From Peptococcaceae bacterium BRH_c4b (GTDB lineage Bacteria; Bacillota; Desulfotomaculia; Desulfotomaculales; Desulfocucumaceae), in contig LADO01000036.1 of NCBI GenBank assembly GCA_000961595.1, positions 56,777 to 120,776 of the forward strand: DNA of 64,000 nt. The letters are read 5' to 3'. A program made the translations under genes and the position numbers. Below, one piece after another: positions 8,566-17,289 of the stretch. How positions within the stretch are numbered: the stretch's first letter is position 1; the number at the start of each line of letters is the position of its first letter. Below the pieces are notes generated by a model. That model saw only the letters and a program-made list of their open reading frames with translations, did not search any database and had not been told where the DNA came from.

Positions 8566-9603
8566 TCAGATCAGCTCTTGCTCCTTATACCATAAGACAG
8601 TTTTTTTAATGCCTTCTTCCAGGCTGTACATATTAGTAAACCCGAGGAGCCGTTCTGCCTTCTTAACTGAAAACTCCATATTGTCATAGAACATATTTAC
8701 CCTCCCCCGTGTTAGAAGCGGGGGGTTCTTAGCATTAAATACAGTGTATAAAAGCTCCATGATCAATGCTGCCGGATATATTAATGTCTTGGGAATATTC
8801 CAGGGCTTTTTTATACCTGCTTCAGAGCAAAATAATTCATAAATCCGGTCCATGCTTTCAGCTCTTTCATTGCCGATTAGCATACAATTTATTCCTGTCA
8901 ACTGTTTTTTGAAGGCCATGAAATAGGCCCTGGCAAGGTCACCGGCATATACTACATGAAACTTGTTTTGCTTTGAGCCTGGCAGAAAGGGGATACCGGC
9001 CCCGGCAGTTTTAAGGTATTCATAAAACCCCGTATTTAATTCCCTTTCACCATAAACCCAAACAGGTTCTAATACGGTAAGGTTTAAACCATGCTTCTCT
9101 GCAAAATTGATGGCCTTTTTTTTGGCTAAAGCTTTGGTGTCACGGTAGAAATTCAATCTGCAGGGGAAAACGCTGTCGCCAAAATATGGATAATGGGAGT
9201 TGTAAGGTGATTTTTCATCCTTTACATAGGGGCTGCTTTCTTCTCCGTAAGCAGAATTTGAACCTGTCATAATGATGTCTTTGATACCGGCATTAACACA
9301 AGCGGTAAGTACATTCACCGTACCTGTCACATTGGTGCGATAAAATTCGGCAAAGTTTCCCCAGTCGGCTACTTTAGCGGCATTATGAACAACACAATGG
9401 TACCCGGTGAATGCCTTTGTCAAATCACCGGCGTTCCTGATATCGCCAGCCCTAAGCTCCACCGGCAGACCTTTAATGTTTGCAGTAATACTACTTTCCC
9501 TTAAAAGGCAGCCAACCCTGACTTGATTTTCGCAAAAAGCCCTGGTAATGTGGCTGCCGATAAACCCTGTGGCTCCGGTAATCATGACGCTATTCATTTT
9601 CAT
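8566..9603 (-). CDS. NAD(P)-dependent epimerase/reductase (extended SDR)
   Basis: The 345-residue protein opens with the Rossmann motif MITGATGFIGSHI, has the NNAAKVAD-like HNAAKVADWG region, a serine in TGSNSAYGE and the catalytic pair in YRDTK (YxxxK), all normal for extended SDRs. Its start overlaps the end of the beta-ketoacyl synthase gene, so translation is probably coupled; an alternative ATG at 9597 has better spacing from the AGAGG. Extended SDRs of this type can reduce a 3-keto group on lipid intermediates, as ketosphinganine reductases do in bacterial ceramide synthesis. That role here is inference from the neighbouring oxoamine synthase and carrier protein. Confidence 0.82.
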   Translation of the reverse strand: MKMNSVMITGATGFIGSHITRAFCENQVRVGCLLRESSITANIKGLPVELRAGDIRNAGDLTKAFTGYHCVVHNAAKVADWGNFAEFYRTNVTGTVNVLTACVNAGIKDIIMTGSNSAYGEESSPYVKDEKSPYNSHYPYFGDSVFPCRLNFYRDTKALAKKKAINFAEKHGLNLTVLEPVWVYGERELNTGFYEYLKTAGAGIPFLPGSKQNKFHVVYAGDLARAYFMAFKKQLTGINCMLIGNERAESMDRIYELFCSEAGIKKPWNIPKTLIYPAALIMELLYTVFNAKNPPLLTRGRVNMFYDNMEFSVKKAERLLGFTNMYSLEEGIKKTVLWYKEQELI

Positions 9604-10870
9604 TAAACCTCTTGAGAAGTATTAATGCATTGTGCCCTCCAAAGCCGTAGGAAGCGGTTATGGCGTATTTAATTTTGGTATCAATTGATTCCAGGGGTAG
9701 ATTGAGATTGTCCATGGGCTCGGAAGTTAAATTCCCATGTATCCTGGAATCCTTTATGGATATTGCCGCAACAGCAGCCTCAATTGCTCCGCTGGCGCCA
9801 ATGCTGTGCCCAAGGATACTTTTGGTGGAGTTAATATAAGGCTGTGTATTTTTGTCGCCAAAAAGATTTTGTATTACTTTGGCCTCAATTTGATCATTTG
9901 CAACTGTTGCTGTTCCATGTGCATTGATGTAGTCAACCTTAATTCACCTGGTAATCTTCTGAAAAAGCCTGATCATATCTGCGCCGGACGGGTCCATCTG
10001 TACAATGCTGTAAGCATCGCTGGAGCATTCATAGCCAACAATTTCTGCATAAATACCGGCGCCCCTTTTTAGAGCGCTTTGAAGTTCCTCAAGGACAAGC
10101 ACGCAGCCGGCTCCTTCATTAAATAAAAACCCACTTCTCTTATTTGAGAAAGGCAAGGGCTTTCCGTCCTTTGCCCTTGTAAGGGTTGTCAGCATGTCAA
10201 AGCCCCTCATTATAGCGCCATTTTTTTCTGCCAGGGCTTCAACGCCACCGGTTATTGCCGCATCACATCTGCCGGATAAAATATTTCTGTATGCCTCGCC
10301 TATGGCATAACTCCCGGAGGCACAGGAGGCATTTACAGTATAACTAAAACCTTTAATACCAAATAGTATTGATATCCAGGCAGCCGCCGAATTTGGCATC
10401 AGCATGGGAATTACCATTCTGTTAAACCTGGGTTTTGTGTGATCAGCGCCATAACCCTGCCCGTCAATGTCTGCAACATGGGCGGTGTAAGATTCCAGTG
10501 CGGTTTGCAGGCTGCTCATGCCAATTCCGATTATGACTGCGCAGTTGTCAAGACCGTCAACTTGAAAATATTTATCGTTGTTATTGATCTTAAATCCCGT
10601 ATCCTCCAAAGCCAGCTTTGCGCATAATACCGAGAGTCTTGCTGGCTCTTCCATCATACCTTCAATTGATTTGTGGACTCCTGAGTCCTTCAACGAAAAT
10701 TCCGGCTTGGGCACAAAATAACGGGATTTAAAAGTATAGTTCTTTTCATAACACTTTGGTATCTGCGAAATGCACGTTCTTAAAGCATAAATACTATGGG
10801 AAAAATCCTTTATCCCAATCCCAATGGCTGTTGCCGGACCTATACCTGTGATTACAACTCTTCGTTTCAA
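9590..10870 (-). pseudogene. FabF-type beta-ketoacyl synthase interrupted by an in-frame TGA
   Basis: The full frame is 426 codons, the usual length for KAS II enzymes, but codon 309 is TGA (positions 9944-9946). Before the stop the reading includes MKRRVVITGIG and the active-site Cys183 (NASCASGS). After it the same frame continues cleanly with VDYINAHGTAT, STKSILGHSIGASG and ASYGFGGHN. Both catalytic histidines therefore lie beyond the stop, and a 308-residue product would be inactive. It is a single-base nonsense lesion with no frameshift: a recent mutation, a sequencing error, or readthrough. In the cluster it would elongate or build an acyl chain on the carrier protein encoded at 14218-14448. 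Confidence 0.85.
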
Positions 10871-10928
10871 GTTGGCCTCCTTAAAGCAAGGAAATTGTTA
10901 CTATTCAGGTATTCAGAATTCAGACCCC

Positions 10929-10956
10929 CATGCCGCTTAAAGCGGTACCAGCAGAA
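10929..10956. repeat. Short dispersed repeat (first copy)
   Basis: The word catgcc..ctaaagcggtacc, continuing into agcag, recurs at 30373-30399 with few differences. It lies in the gap between the ThiL-like and beta-ketoacyl synthase genes. Confidence 0.5.
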
Positions 10957-10979
10957 GGGTGAAAATCTGTTTGTAGTTA

Positions 10980-11036
10980 TGTCATTCTGAACGAAGTGAA
11001 GAATCCTAAGATCCTTCGCTAACGCTCAGGATGACA
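10980..11036. repeat. Inverted repeat pair of the GIY-YIG-associated family
   Basis: The sequence tgtcattctgaacgaagtga and its continuation to 11005 face a near-complement ending in ctcaggatgaca, giving a hairpin of about 57 bases. The same two arms flank the GIY-YIG gene at 53977-54341. Here no gene lies between the arms. Confidence 0.75.
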
Positions 11037-11062
11037 TTTCCCTAAACTTATTTTCAGGGTAG

Positions 11063-12061
11063 TTACAGAAAATTTTTAATATCCCTTAAATAGTCTTTAA
11101 TATCCCGGTAATCCCTGGCCCTTAAATCGTACGTTGTTAAGTCAATTTTCCGATCTGCAGCCCAAAGCGATTTGCTGCCTTGTTCTTTTATTTCACCAAT
11201 ATTATAAAATTGTAGCTTCATCTCTTTTGATTCCTCAATAAATTCTTCATAGGACTCATTACTTATGGTAAAAAGCAATTCGTACTCGCCGCATTCGCCT
11301 AAAAACAATACTTCTTTTGGTATGTTCATGACCTTTTCCAACAACAAACCGCTTTTTTTATAGGGCAGGTCGCCAAGTTCAAAACCCGCCTTACTCATCT
11401 CAGAAATAGCATTGAGCGCGTTAAACACACCGTCGCTTGTATCAATGCAGCAACTACTGTATCTTTTTATGAAGTCTGCCTCTTTGCTTCGAAGCCTGAA
11501 GTAATTTTTCCATCTCTTTGCTATGTTTCTAACTAAAGGGTTTCCGGCGTACAGTTTAAGAGCCGCCTCTATGTTGCCAATCCCTATTTCGCCGGAAATA
11601 AAAATCAAGTCCCCAACCTTTGCCCCGCTCCTTAGCATAGGCGGACCCTCCAGGTGGCCGATTACTGATCCGGTATATCTCCAGGTTCCGGATATCCCAA
11701 AATCCCCGCCAATAAACGATGCCCCCGCTTCCTTTAGCACATCTGCAATGCCCATAGATAGTTTTTCGACGTATGCTTTGGTCCACGAATCACGAATAAC
11801 CAGGCTGTGCGCATAATACCTTGGCCTTCCCCCGGAAGCCAGGATGTCGCTTATACTGCCTACTGCCATATTCCAGCCCAGTATATATGGATCTTCATCT
11901 CTTAACAGGTCTTCTTCCGAAAATTCGTCTATATTGTAAATAAGCCTTTTACCATTAAAATCGATTATTTCAGAGTCCGATTCAAACAATTTATTGAGCT
12001 GGTTTGAACTCCTGGGCATATGTTTATTGATTGTCTCAATCATTTCTTTTTCTTTACTCAT
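11063..12061 (-). CDS. ThiL/PurM-fold kinase-like protein of the cluster
   Basis: The protein is about 332 residues from the ATG at 12061, chosen because GAGG sits 6 bases before it; it overlaps the upstream lipid kinase gene by 8 bases. The order of motifs follows thiamine-monophosphate kinases: YNIDEFSEEDLL, GWNMAVGSISDILASGG, the metal-binding GASFIGGDFGIS, GDLIFISGEIGIGN and CCIDTSDGVFNAL, with GECGEYELLFTI near the C-terminus. This fold binds ATP and phosphorylates a small phosphate ester or carboxylate. No thiamine genes are nearby, and its place inside a lipid-type operon suggests a different substrate. That reassignment is inference. Confidence 0.78.
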   Translation of the reverse strand: MSKEKEMIETINKHMPRSSNQLNKLFESDSEIIDFNGKRLIYNIDEFSEEDLLRDEDPYILGWNMAVGSISDILASGGRPRYYAHSLVIRDSWTKAYVEKLSMGIADVLKEAGASFIGGDFGISGTWRYTGSVIGHLEGPPMLRSGAKVGDLIFISGEIGIGNIEAALKLYAGNPLVRNIAKRWKNYFRLRSKEADFIKRYSSCCIDTSDGVFNALNAISEMSKAGFELGDLPYKKSGLLLEKVMNIPKEVLFLGECGEYELLFTISNESYEEFIEESKEMKLQFYNIGEIKEQGSKSLWAADRKIDLTTYDLRARDYRDIKDYLRDIKNFL

Positions 12062-13034
12062 AGTAAACCTCACATATCAGGTCCAACGGGTCTTGGGCAG
12101 TTTCAATCAAACAGGGAAGAAAACCTCTGGGATCACCGTCGAACTCCAATTCAGGATTACCGCTGCTGCCGTGAACTTCTATGAATTTGGCATATTGCAA
12201 CGAGATTATGTCGTTATTAACAAACTCCTTACCGCTGTATACTTTTCTAACCACACCCAACCAATCTGTAAAGCGCATATTTTTGACAATAAGGTTGTAA
12301 AAGCGGCTATCTCCGGGGGATAAATCGTTTTTAACCTTTATTCCCGAAGCAATAAAAGTCGTCCTCCCTACGGCTATATTGAAAACCTTTTCCATAACCT
12401 GTTTCTGGCCGTCAAAATTAACTGTGAAGTTACAGGCCTTATAATTTAGCAGTGTTTTGATAAGGGCGACAAATGTTCCCGCATAATCTCCAATATATTT
12501 TCTGATCCCACTATTTGCACTCCTGGCAAGTGAAGCACCCAGGCCAATATTGGCACAACAGGCAAAATAGCTTGTTTTTACGTTTTCGTTTTTAATATTT
12601 ATCGGCTGACCATCCAACCCCTGGTCATAAAAGCATGCATGGGTTACTTTGCCGACCTGAATTTTTTTGCTTTTCCCTGTAAGCAGCATATTAACGGCAT
12701 GGTCAATTTTTAGTGGGATATTGTAACTCTTACAAAAGTCAGGGCTTGTGCCGGTATATATAACAGCAAGCTTTGAACTGGAAATTCTTCTGCCCAAAGC
12801 ATCATAAAACCCGTTTAAGACCCTGTTAATCGTTCCATCTCCTCCGACAGCAACGATTACATCACAACCCTTTTTGTTGGCCTCCAGGGAAATGGCGTAT
12901 GCATCTTCAAGGGAGGAGGTTAGTTTGAATTCGTAATTAATGTTTTCATGGTCAAGAATAGCAAATATCCTCTTAAAATTGTTTCTGCTTTTTCCGCCTC
13001 CAGAACCTGGATTCAGAATAAAGAAATATCTCAT
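12054..13034 (-). CDS. Diacylglycerol kinase-family lipid kinase
   Basis: The 326 residues begin MRYFFILNPGSGGGKS and contain the nucleotide-binding signature GGDGT at residues 64-68 (VAVGGDGTINRVLNG), followed by YTGTSPDFC and the beta-rich C-terminal domain ending near DGDPRGFLP. This is the DagK/YegS/sphingosine kinase superfamily, which phosphorylates lipid hydroxyls. It starts 4 bases inside the end of the oxoamine synthase gene, so the two are translationally coupled. Phosphorylation of a long-chain amino alcohol made by the neighbours is an attractive guess; ordinary diacylglycerol is the alternative. Confidence 0.85.
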   Translation of the reverse strand: MRYFFILNPGSGGGKSRNNFKRIFAILDHENINYEFKLTSSLEDAYAISLEANKKGCDVIVAVGGDGTINRVLNGFYDALGRRISSSKLAVIYTGTSPDFCKSYNIPLKIDHAVNMLLTGKSKKIQVGKVTHACFYDQGLDGQPINIKNENVKTSYFACCANIGLGASLARSANSGIRKYIGDYAGTFVALIKTLLNYKACNFTVNFDGQKQVMEKVFNIAVGRTTFIASGIKVKNDLSPGDSRFYNLIVKNMRFTDWLGVVRKVYSGKEFVNNDIISLQYAKFIEVHGSSGNPELEFDGDPRGFLPCLIETAQDPLDLICEVYYE

Positions 13035-14206
13035 TTATGACCTATCCTTTTGATAATTGCGGCTGCTTCTTCAATAGTATCTTGTGACAAATTGGCTCCT
13101 GCAATCAACCTAACCCGTCCTTCGTTTACCGGAACGGAGGGCTCAATAAAAGGTGTTGCAAGAATCCCATTTTCAAAAAGCCTTTTTGCGGTCGCAAAGG
13201 TATTTTCCTTACTCCCTGTTTTAATGGAGTTAATCGGGGCATTGCTTGACACCACTGCAAATCCTGCATCAAGCAGGCTGGCAAATATTACTTGCTTATA
13301 TGAATCCAGCCTCTTCTTAATGGTTTCAAATTCTGAATGCATAATTTCCAGGACAGACTCGATGCCAGCCAGGACTGACGGCGTAAGCGCGGTAGAATAA
13401 ACCAGGTGCGGGCAGTAATATTTAAGATATTTCACAACTCTTTGCTCTCCGCTGATTATTCCGCCTGAATTAGCCAGGGCCTTCCCCAGGGACGCAGTAT
13501 AAATACCTCTGTAGCCGTCTATTTTCTGTTCTTCCAGAATCCCTTTTCCCGCTTTACCCAGTACTCCCAGGCCATGGGAGTCATCTATTACGGGCATTGC
13601 ATTATATGTCTCACACAAATCAACTATTTCCTTAAAAGGCACGATACTGCCATCCGTGGAAAAAACAGACTCTGTAACAACAAAAACCTGCCTGTAACCC
13701 GGGGAACGATGCAAAATACCTTCAAGATGCTCCAGATTATTATGTAGAAAAGGTCTGATTTTACAGCCTACAGCTTTTATTCCTTGAATCAATGAAGAAT
13801 GAGCAAACCGGTCAACGATAATCAGGTCTTCCCGGCCGGCAATTGAACTAAACAATCCATTATTGGCCTGGTAACACGAGGGTAAAATAATTGCCTCCTC
13901 AAGCCCGATAAAGTTTGCCAGCTTTTCTTCCAGCCTTTTATACAAATCGATGTATCCTGTGGCTATAGGAGTGCCGCAAAGGGATGCCCCATACTTTTGA
14001 ACCGCCCCTACAGCAGCCTCTTTGACCCTGCTGTCCGCAGCCAGGCCAAGATAGTTGTTGGAAGCAAGATTGATCATCTTATTGCCGTTAATAACACCCT
14101 TTTCATCCAACCCGGATTCTATTGTTATATAATACGGATTAAAGCCCGTGGCCCGGGCAAGGCTCTCATCCAGGCTGAATCTGTTATAAAAATCCTCCAG
14201 ATACAT
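13031..14206 (-). CDS. Alpha-oxoamine synthase (serine palmitoyltransferase/KAPA synthase-like)
   Basis: From the ATG at 14206 (GAGGAGA 6 bases upstream; an in-frame GTG lies at 14221) the protein has 391 residues, normal for this PLP family. Visible features are FNPYYITIESG, INLASNNYLGLA, GTPIATG, the cofactor-stacking His in RFAHSS, the Asp in VIDDSHGLG and the Schiff-base lysine in TASLGKALANSGG. Enzymes of this family condense an acyl-thioester with an amino acid, losing CO2. The gene directly after it upstream encodes a dedicated acyl carrier protein 11 bases away, so an acyl-ACP donor is likely, as in some bacterial serine palmitoyltransferases. Biotin synthesis is less likely because no bio genes are near. 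Confidence 0.86.
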   Translation of the reverse strand: MYLEDFYNRFSLDESLARATGFNPYYITIESGLDEKGVINGNKMINLASNNYLGLAADSRVKEAAVGAVQKYGASLCGTPIATGYIDLYKRLEEKLANFIGLEEAIILPSCYQANNGLFSSIAGREDLIIVDRFAHSSLIQGIKAVGCKIRPFLHNNLEHLEGILHRSPGYRQVFVVTESVFSTDGSIVPFKEIVDLCETYNAMPVIDDSHGLGVLGKAGKGILEEQKIDGYRGIYTASLGKALANSGGIISGEQRVVKYLKYYCPHLVYSTALTPSVLAGIESVLEIMHSEFETIKKRLDSYKQVIFASLLDAGFAVVSSNAPINSIKTGSKENTFATAKRLFENGILATPFIEPSVPVNEGRVRLIAGANLSQDTIEEAAAIIKRIGHK

Positions 14207-14217
14207 ACTGTTTCTCC

Positions 14218-14448
14218 TCACAAATACTCTGCTCTGAGTTTAACCGCAATATCATTTACGGTAACTATGCCTGCAAAGTCTTCTTCATCAATGGCAAGCG
14301 AAAATTCATCCTCCAGGGCTGAAATAATCATCAGCTTATCCAGTGAATCAATCATCAGGTCTTCAACTAACCGGGTTTCAAGAGTAATCTCGGGCGCTCC
14401 TTGCAAATTATTCTTTAATATAGCAATAATCCTATCCTCCAAATTCAT
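14218..14448 (-). CDS. Dedicated acyl carrier protein
   Basis: This 76-residue acidic helical protein has the phosphopantetheine attachment motif IDSLD, with the serine at residue 35 (LMIDSLDKLMII), and the usual four-helix layout. A GGAGG lies 7 bases before the ATG. It sits between the ene-reductase and the oxoamine synthase genes in the operon, so it is probably the private carrier for the acyl chain used there, charged by a phosphopantetheinyl transferase elsewhere in the genome. Confidence 0.9.
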   Translation of the reverse strand: MNLEDRIIAILKNNLQGAPEITLETRLVEDLMIDSLDKLMIISALEDEFSLAIDEEDFAGIVTVNDIAVKLRAEYL

Positions 14449-14449
14449 T

Positions 14450-15649
14450 TCAAGACCTCCTGTAGCACCGGGTTGGTTGGTCAGAATCGCACATTATGGC
14501 GCAAATATTGCAATTAGTGCATTTTGAAATATAGTTTTCGTCTTGCTCTAACTTTTCTACAATGTCCGGCTCACAAATAAAGGGCCTGCACATACTGACA
14601 AAATCAATATAACCCTTTTCCAAACACTGGCTCATTTCCTCTCCCGTCCTGAAACCCCCCACACAAATAACCGGAATACCAGTCAATGCTTTGGCGATTT
14701 TGGCATATTCGATATTATAAATTGGTGTAAACGGCTTTATTTTCAACCTTAATAATGGGTAAAAAAGCGCATTAAAGGCATGTCTCATAATACCATTATT
14801 TGTTTTGAACACAGGGTTGTGCTTTAAAATTACCTTAAGGGGTATATCTCCTCTAAAAATATTTAGCGCATAATCCATAGTCCCATGGCTGATTTCAATT
14901 CCATCAACTTTTTTGGAATCAAGAAAGCGGATCAGGTCTGCAAATTGTCCGGTGGTAAATCTATTAAAATAGTCGTCGCCGCCGCTTACTTTTACCAGTA
15001 AAGCAAACTCATTTCCACACTTATACCTGATCTCATCAATAACCAAATCTAAAAATTTTGTGCCTATGTTGGTATCGCCATCGACTCTAAACTCATCTTT
15101 TCTATTGTTGATGGAAGGTAAAATAAACTGATGTATAAGATAGCCATGGGCAGCATGCAATTGGACACCATCAAATCCAGCCTTTTTAGCAAATAGGGCC
15201 GATTCTGCAAACCTGCTAACCAACGCATATGTCTGTTGTGTAGATAATTCCCGGGGAGAACCACCAAAATATAATGACCTTTTTTTAGATACTCCCCAAA
15301 CATCCTGCCCCGTTTCTTTTTTCCTTGTCTGCCTGCCGGTGTGAGCCAACTGCATGAAAATTTTGCAGCCGTATTTATGTACATCATCTGTAACCGGCAA
15401 AAAGTATTTACTTTTTGCCTCACTGTCAATTCCGGCCTGGTCTGGATGCATAGCTTTTCCTTCAGGTGAGATAAAAGCAAAACCTGTACAAATACCTCCT
15501 ACCCCGCTTGAGGCCAACTTCCTATATAACTGTCTATATTCGGGCAAGGGGTGTCCCTGGCAATCACACATTCCCTCGAAAGTTGCAGACCGGAATATTC
15601 TGTTCTTCAACTGGTATGGACCTATTTTAGCAGGTTCAAACAGTTTCAA
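14450..15649 (-). CDS. Old yellow enzyme/enoate reductase-type flavoprotein with Fe-S motif
   Basis: The start is a TTG at 15649 with GGAGG 8 bases upstream. The 399 residues form the FMN-binding TIM barrel of the NADH:flavin oxidoreductase family ([22 protein letters not shown], the catalytic [31 protein letters not shown]). They end with Cys377, Cys380, Cys383 and Cys387 ([11 protein letters not shown]), as in 2,4-dienoyl-CoA and enoate reductases. The second, FAD/NAD-binding half of those enzymes is absent, so electrons may come from another protein. In the cluster it could reduce an enoyl or enone intermediate. Substrate is unknown. Confidence 0.85.
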   Translation of the reverse strand: MKLFEPAKIGPYQLKNRIFRSATFEGMCDCQGHPLPEYRQLYRKLASSGVGGICTGFAFISPEGKAMHPDQAGIDSEAKSKYFLPVTDDVHKYGCKIFMQLAHTGRQTRKKETGQDVWGVSKKRSLYFGGSPRELSTQQTYALVSRFAESALFAKKAGFDGVQLHAAHGYLIHQFILPSINNRKDEFRVDGDTNIGTKFLDLVIDEIRYKCGNEFALLVKVSGGDDYFNRFTTGQFADLIRFLDSKKVDGIEISHGTMDYALNIFRGDIPLKVILKHNPVFKTNNGIMRHAFNALFYPLLRLKIKPFTPIYNIEYAKIAKALTGIPVICVGGFRTGEEMSQCLEKGYIDFVSMCRPFICEPDIVEKLEQDENYISKCTNCNICAIMCDSDQPTRCYRRS

Positions 15650-15673
15650 ATCAATATCCTCCAGTCAACTAAC

Positions 15674-16654
15674 CTAAGATTTGGGATTGGTGTGTAAATC
15701 AAACAAAAATCCTACAAACATATACGAAACTAAAAAAAGCAACATAGCCAGTTCGGTATTGAATAAAGCGATTAGGGTTGCCTGCCCGCAGGTGCAGGCT
15801 CTGAAATTAGCAGCCAGAGAATAATAAGTCCTCCTACCCTTGGGATTTTTATAATAGAGATATCCGGTCCACAGCTCTAGAAAAAACGTTAATCCAGCCA
15901 GGATGAGGAACATATTGTTTACCCTTGCTTCAATAAAATTATTAAAATAAAGCAGCGAAAAGATTACAGCGGGGAGAAAAGCTGAGATGGCTGCAATATA
16001 TCTTGATTTATCAATCCCCAGCTGTACAATAATAGTCCTTTTATCTGCAGCTTTATCACCTGCGTAGTCTTTGAAATATGTATAAAAGGTCATCAGGCCA
16101 TTCATTACTGCTACCAGTATAAGCACCGAAACCCGGCTGGATGTAAAATACGGTGACTCCGTTGGACCTGCTGCCAGAAATCCGAAGGCAGTACACATGG
16201 AAATCATGAGGCCAAATACAATATTGCCAAAAATACCGTGGCCTTTTGCGTATTGATATAAGAAGTTTAATACAATCCCCAGGATTGCGGAAATGAGGGC
16301 AATAGGTTCCAGATAAAAGTATGTAATCAATAAAGTCATGATCAGTAATAAACCGGATAACGCCAGAGCTTTGGGGGGGTCCAGTTCACCGGTAACCATG
16401 GGGCGCTGAGGCGCATTGATGCTGTCTTCCTTTAGCCCTAAATAATCATTGATAATCTGGTTTATACCCCAGCTTAAAAAAAGCATTACCAGTATTACTG
16501 CCTTTTTCTCTGTTGAGGGGACCATCTCAATTGTTTGATAGGGGGATTTGGCGATATATTCATAAAAGGCCATGCCAATCCAGCCGGAAATCCCTGTAAC
16601 AAAAGCGTAATAAAGCCTCATTGATTTAATATATGCTTTAATAAATGTCAGCAC
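15674..16654 (-). CDS. UbiA-family membrane prenyltransferase
   Basis: I prefer the GTG at 16654, which has GGGGG 8 bases upstream and follows directly on the regulator gene; a GTG at 16669 would add five residues and an overlap. About 8-9 membrane helices are visible, with the first Asp-rich motif NDYLGLKED near residues 69-77 and the second in KDYAGDKAADKRT. These chelate the Mg-diphosphate of a prenyl donor in UbiA enzymes, which transfer polyprenyl groups to quinone precursors, chlorophyllide, heme or glycerol phosphate. A CTCGQ pair of cysteines near the C-terminus is unusual. No prenyl diphosphate synthase is in the cluster, so the donor must be supplied from elsewhere. Confidence 0.85.
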   Translation of the reverse strand: MLTFIKAYIKSMRLYYAFVTGISGWIGMAFYEYIAKSPYQTIEMVPSTEKKAVILVMLFLSWGINQIINDYLGLKEDSINAPQRPMVTGELDPPKALALSGLLLIMTLLITYFYLEPIALISAILGIVLNFLYQYAKGHGIFGNIVFGLMISMCTAFGFLAAGPTESPYFTSSRVSVLILVAVMNGLMTFYTYFKDYAGDKAADKRTIIVQLGIDKSRYIAAISAFLPAVIFSLLYFNNFIEARVNNMFLILAGLTFFLELWTGYLYYKNPKGRRTYYSLAANFRACTCGQATLIALFNTELAMLLFLVSYMFVGFLFDLHTNPKS

Positions 16655-16655
16655 T

Positions 16656-17117
16656 TTATTTACCCCCACTATCTGAACAGAGCTCCTGCAGCCTCTTTTT
16701 TATATATTCATAATCAAAGGACGAGCAGATTCTATTCTGACCACCTAAAATCCTGTAGTGCCGGGAAACTATATTCTGCTGAAGGATAAACTCTTCCTTG
16801 CTTTCTGTATTCACCCACCAAACTTTTCCACCCATGGTTTTGTCATAATTACTTTCATAACCGGTAAAGGCCAAAGATAGGATAATATCCTGGGGGTGGC
16901 CTCCAAAGGTCATCTCAAGCACTTCACTATTTCTAAAAATTGTACACAAGGTTACAGCCCCTGCCCAGCCAAGAGTGGACCTGCCTTTTTCAATCTGAAT
17001 TAGAGTTTTCTTAGAAATACCTAGAATTTCAGCCATTTTATCCTGGGTATAATCACTTTCAATTCGTATCAGCTTTAATTTTTCATCCACTTTTTTTATA
17101 AAATCATCTCTTGTCAT
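16656..17117 (-). CDS. XRE-family transcriptional regulator of the cluster
   Basis: The N-terminal part has a classic helix-turn-helix (YTQDKMAEILGISKKTLIQIEKGRS), followed by a C-terminal part of about 90 residues without a recognised ligand domain (GGKVWWVNTESKEEFILQQN). It is the first gene of the leftward operon and the next gene starts at its stop. An ATG at 17117 is given; a TTG at 17129 is possible because the AAGGGG lies closer to it. The perfect palindrome at 17138-17151 just upstream is a likely operator, suggesting autoregulation and control of the whole cluster. Confidence 0.8.
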   Translation of the reverse strand: MTRDDFIKKVDEKLKLIRIESDYTQDKMAEILGISKKTLIQIEKGRSTLGWAGAVTLCTIFRNSEVLEMTFGGHPQDIILSLAFTGYESNYDKTMGGKVWWVNTESKEEFILQQNIVSRHYRILGGQNRICSSFDYEYIKKRLQELCSDSGGK

Positions 17118-17137
17118 ATAAAACAACAACCCCTTTA

Positions 17138-17151
17138 GTGTAATTTTACAC
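17138..17151. promoter_or_regulatory. Candidate operator for the XRE regulator
   Basis: The perfect 14-base palindrome gtgtaattttacac lies 20 bases before the regulator start and within the 170-base divergent promoter region shared with the AOR pseudogene. Binding by the adjacent regulator is inferred from position. Confidence 0.5.
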
Positions 17152-17289
17152 CTAATGTGACATTTGTAAATAGGAAAATAAAAATATGCTTAAATATATG
17201 ACTGTTACAACTTATAACAATACCCGGTAGTCACGTACAATTTGTTTTAATCAATTTGTCAATCAAATTTTTTAAAGAAGGTGAAGAAT

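Noticed and set aside
9944..9946. TGA in the beta-ketoacyl synthase as a selenocysteine codon
   Set aside because: The position is not an active-site residue in this family, and I see no convincing SECIS hairpin; a nonsense change is simpler.
13031..14206. Assignment of the oxoamine synthase to biotin synthesis (BioF)
   Set aside because: No bioA, bioB, bioD or bioW gene is nearby, and it has its own ACP and lipid-type neighbours.
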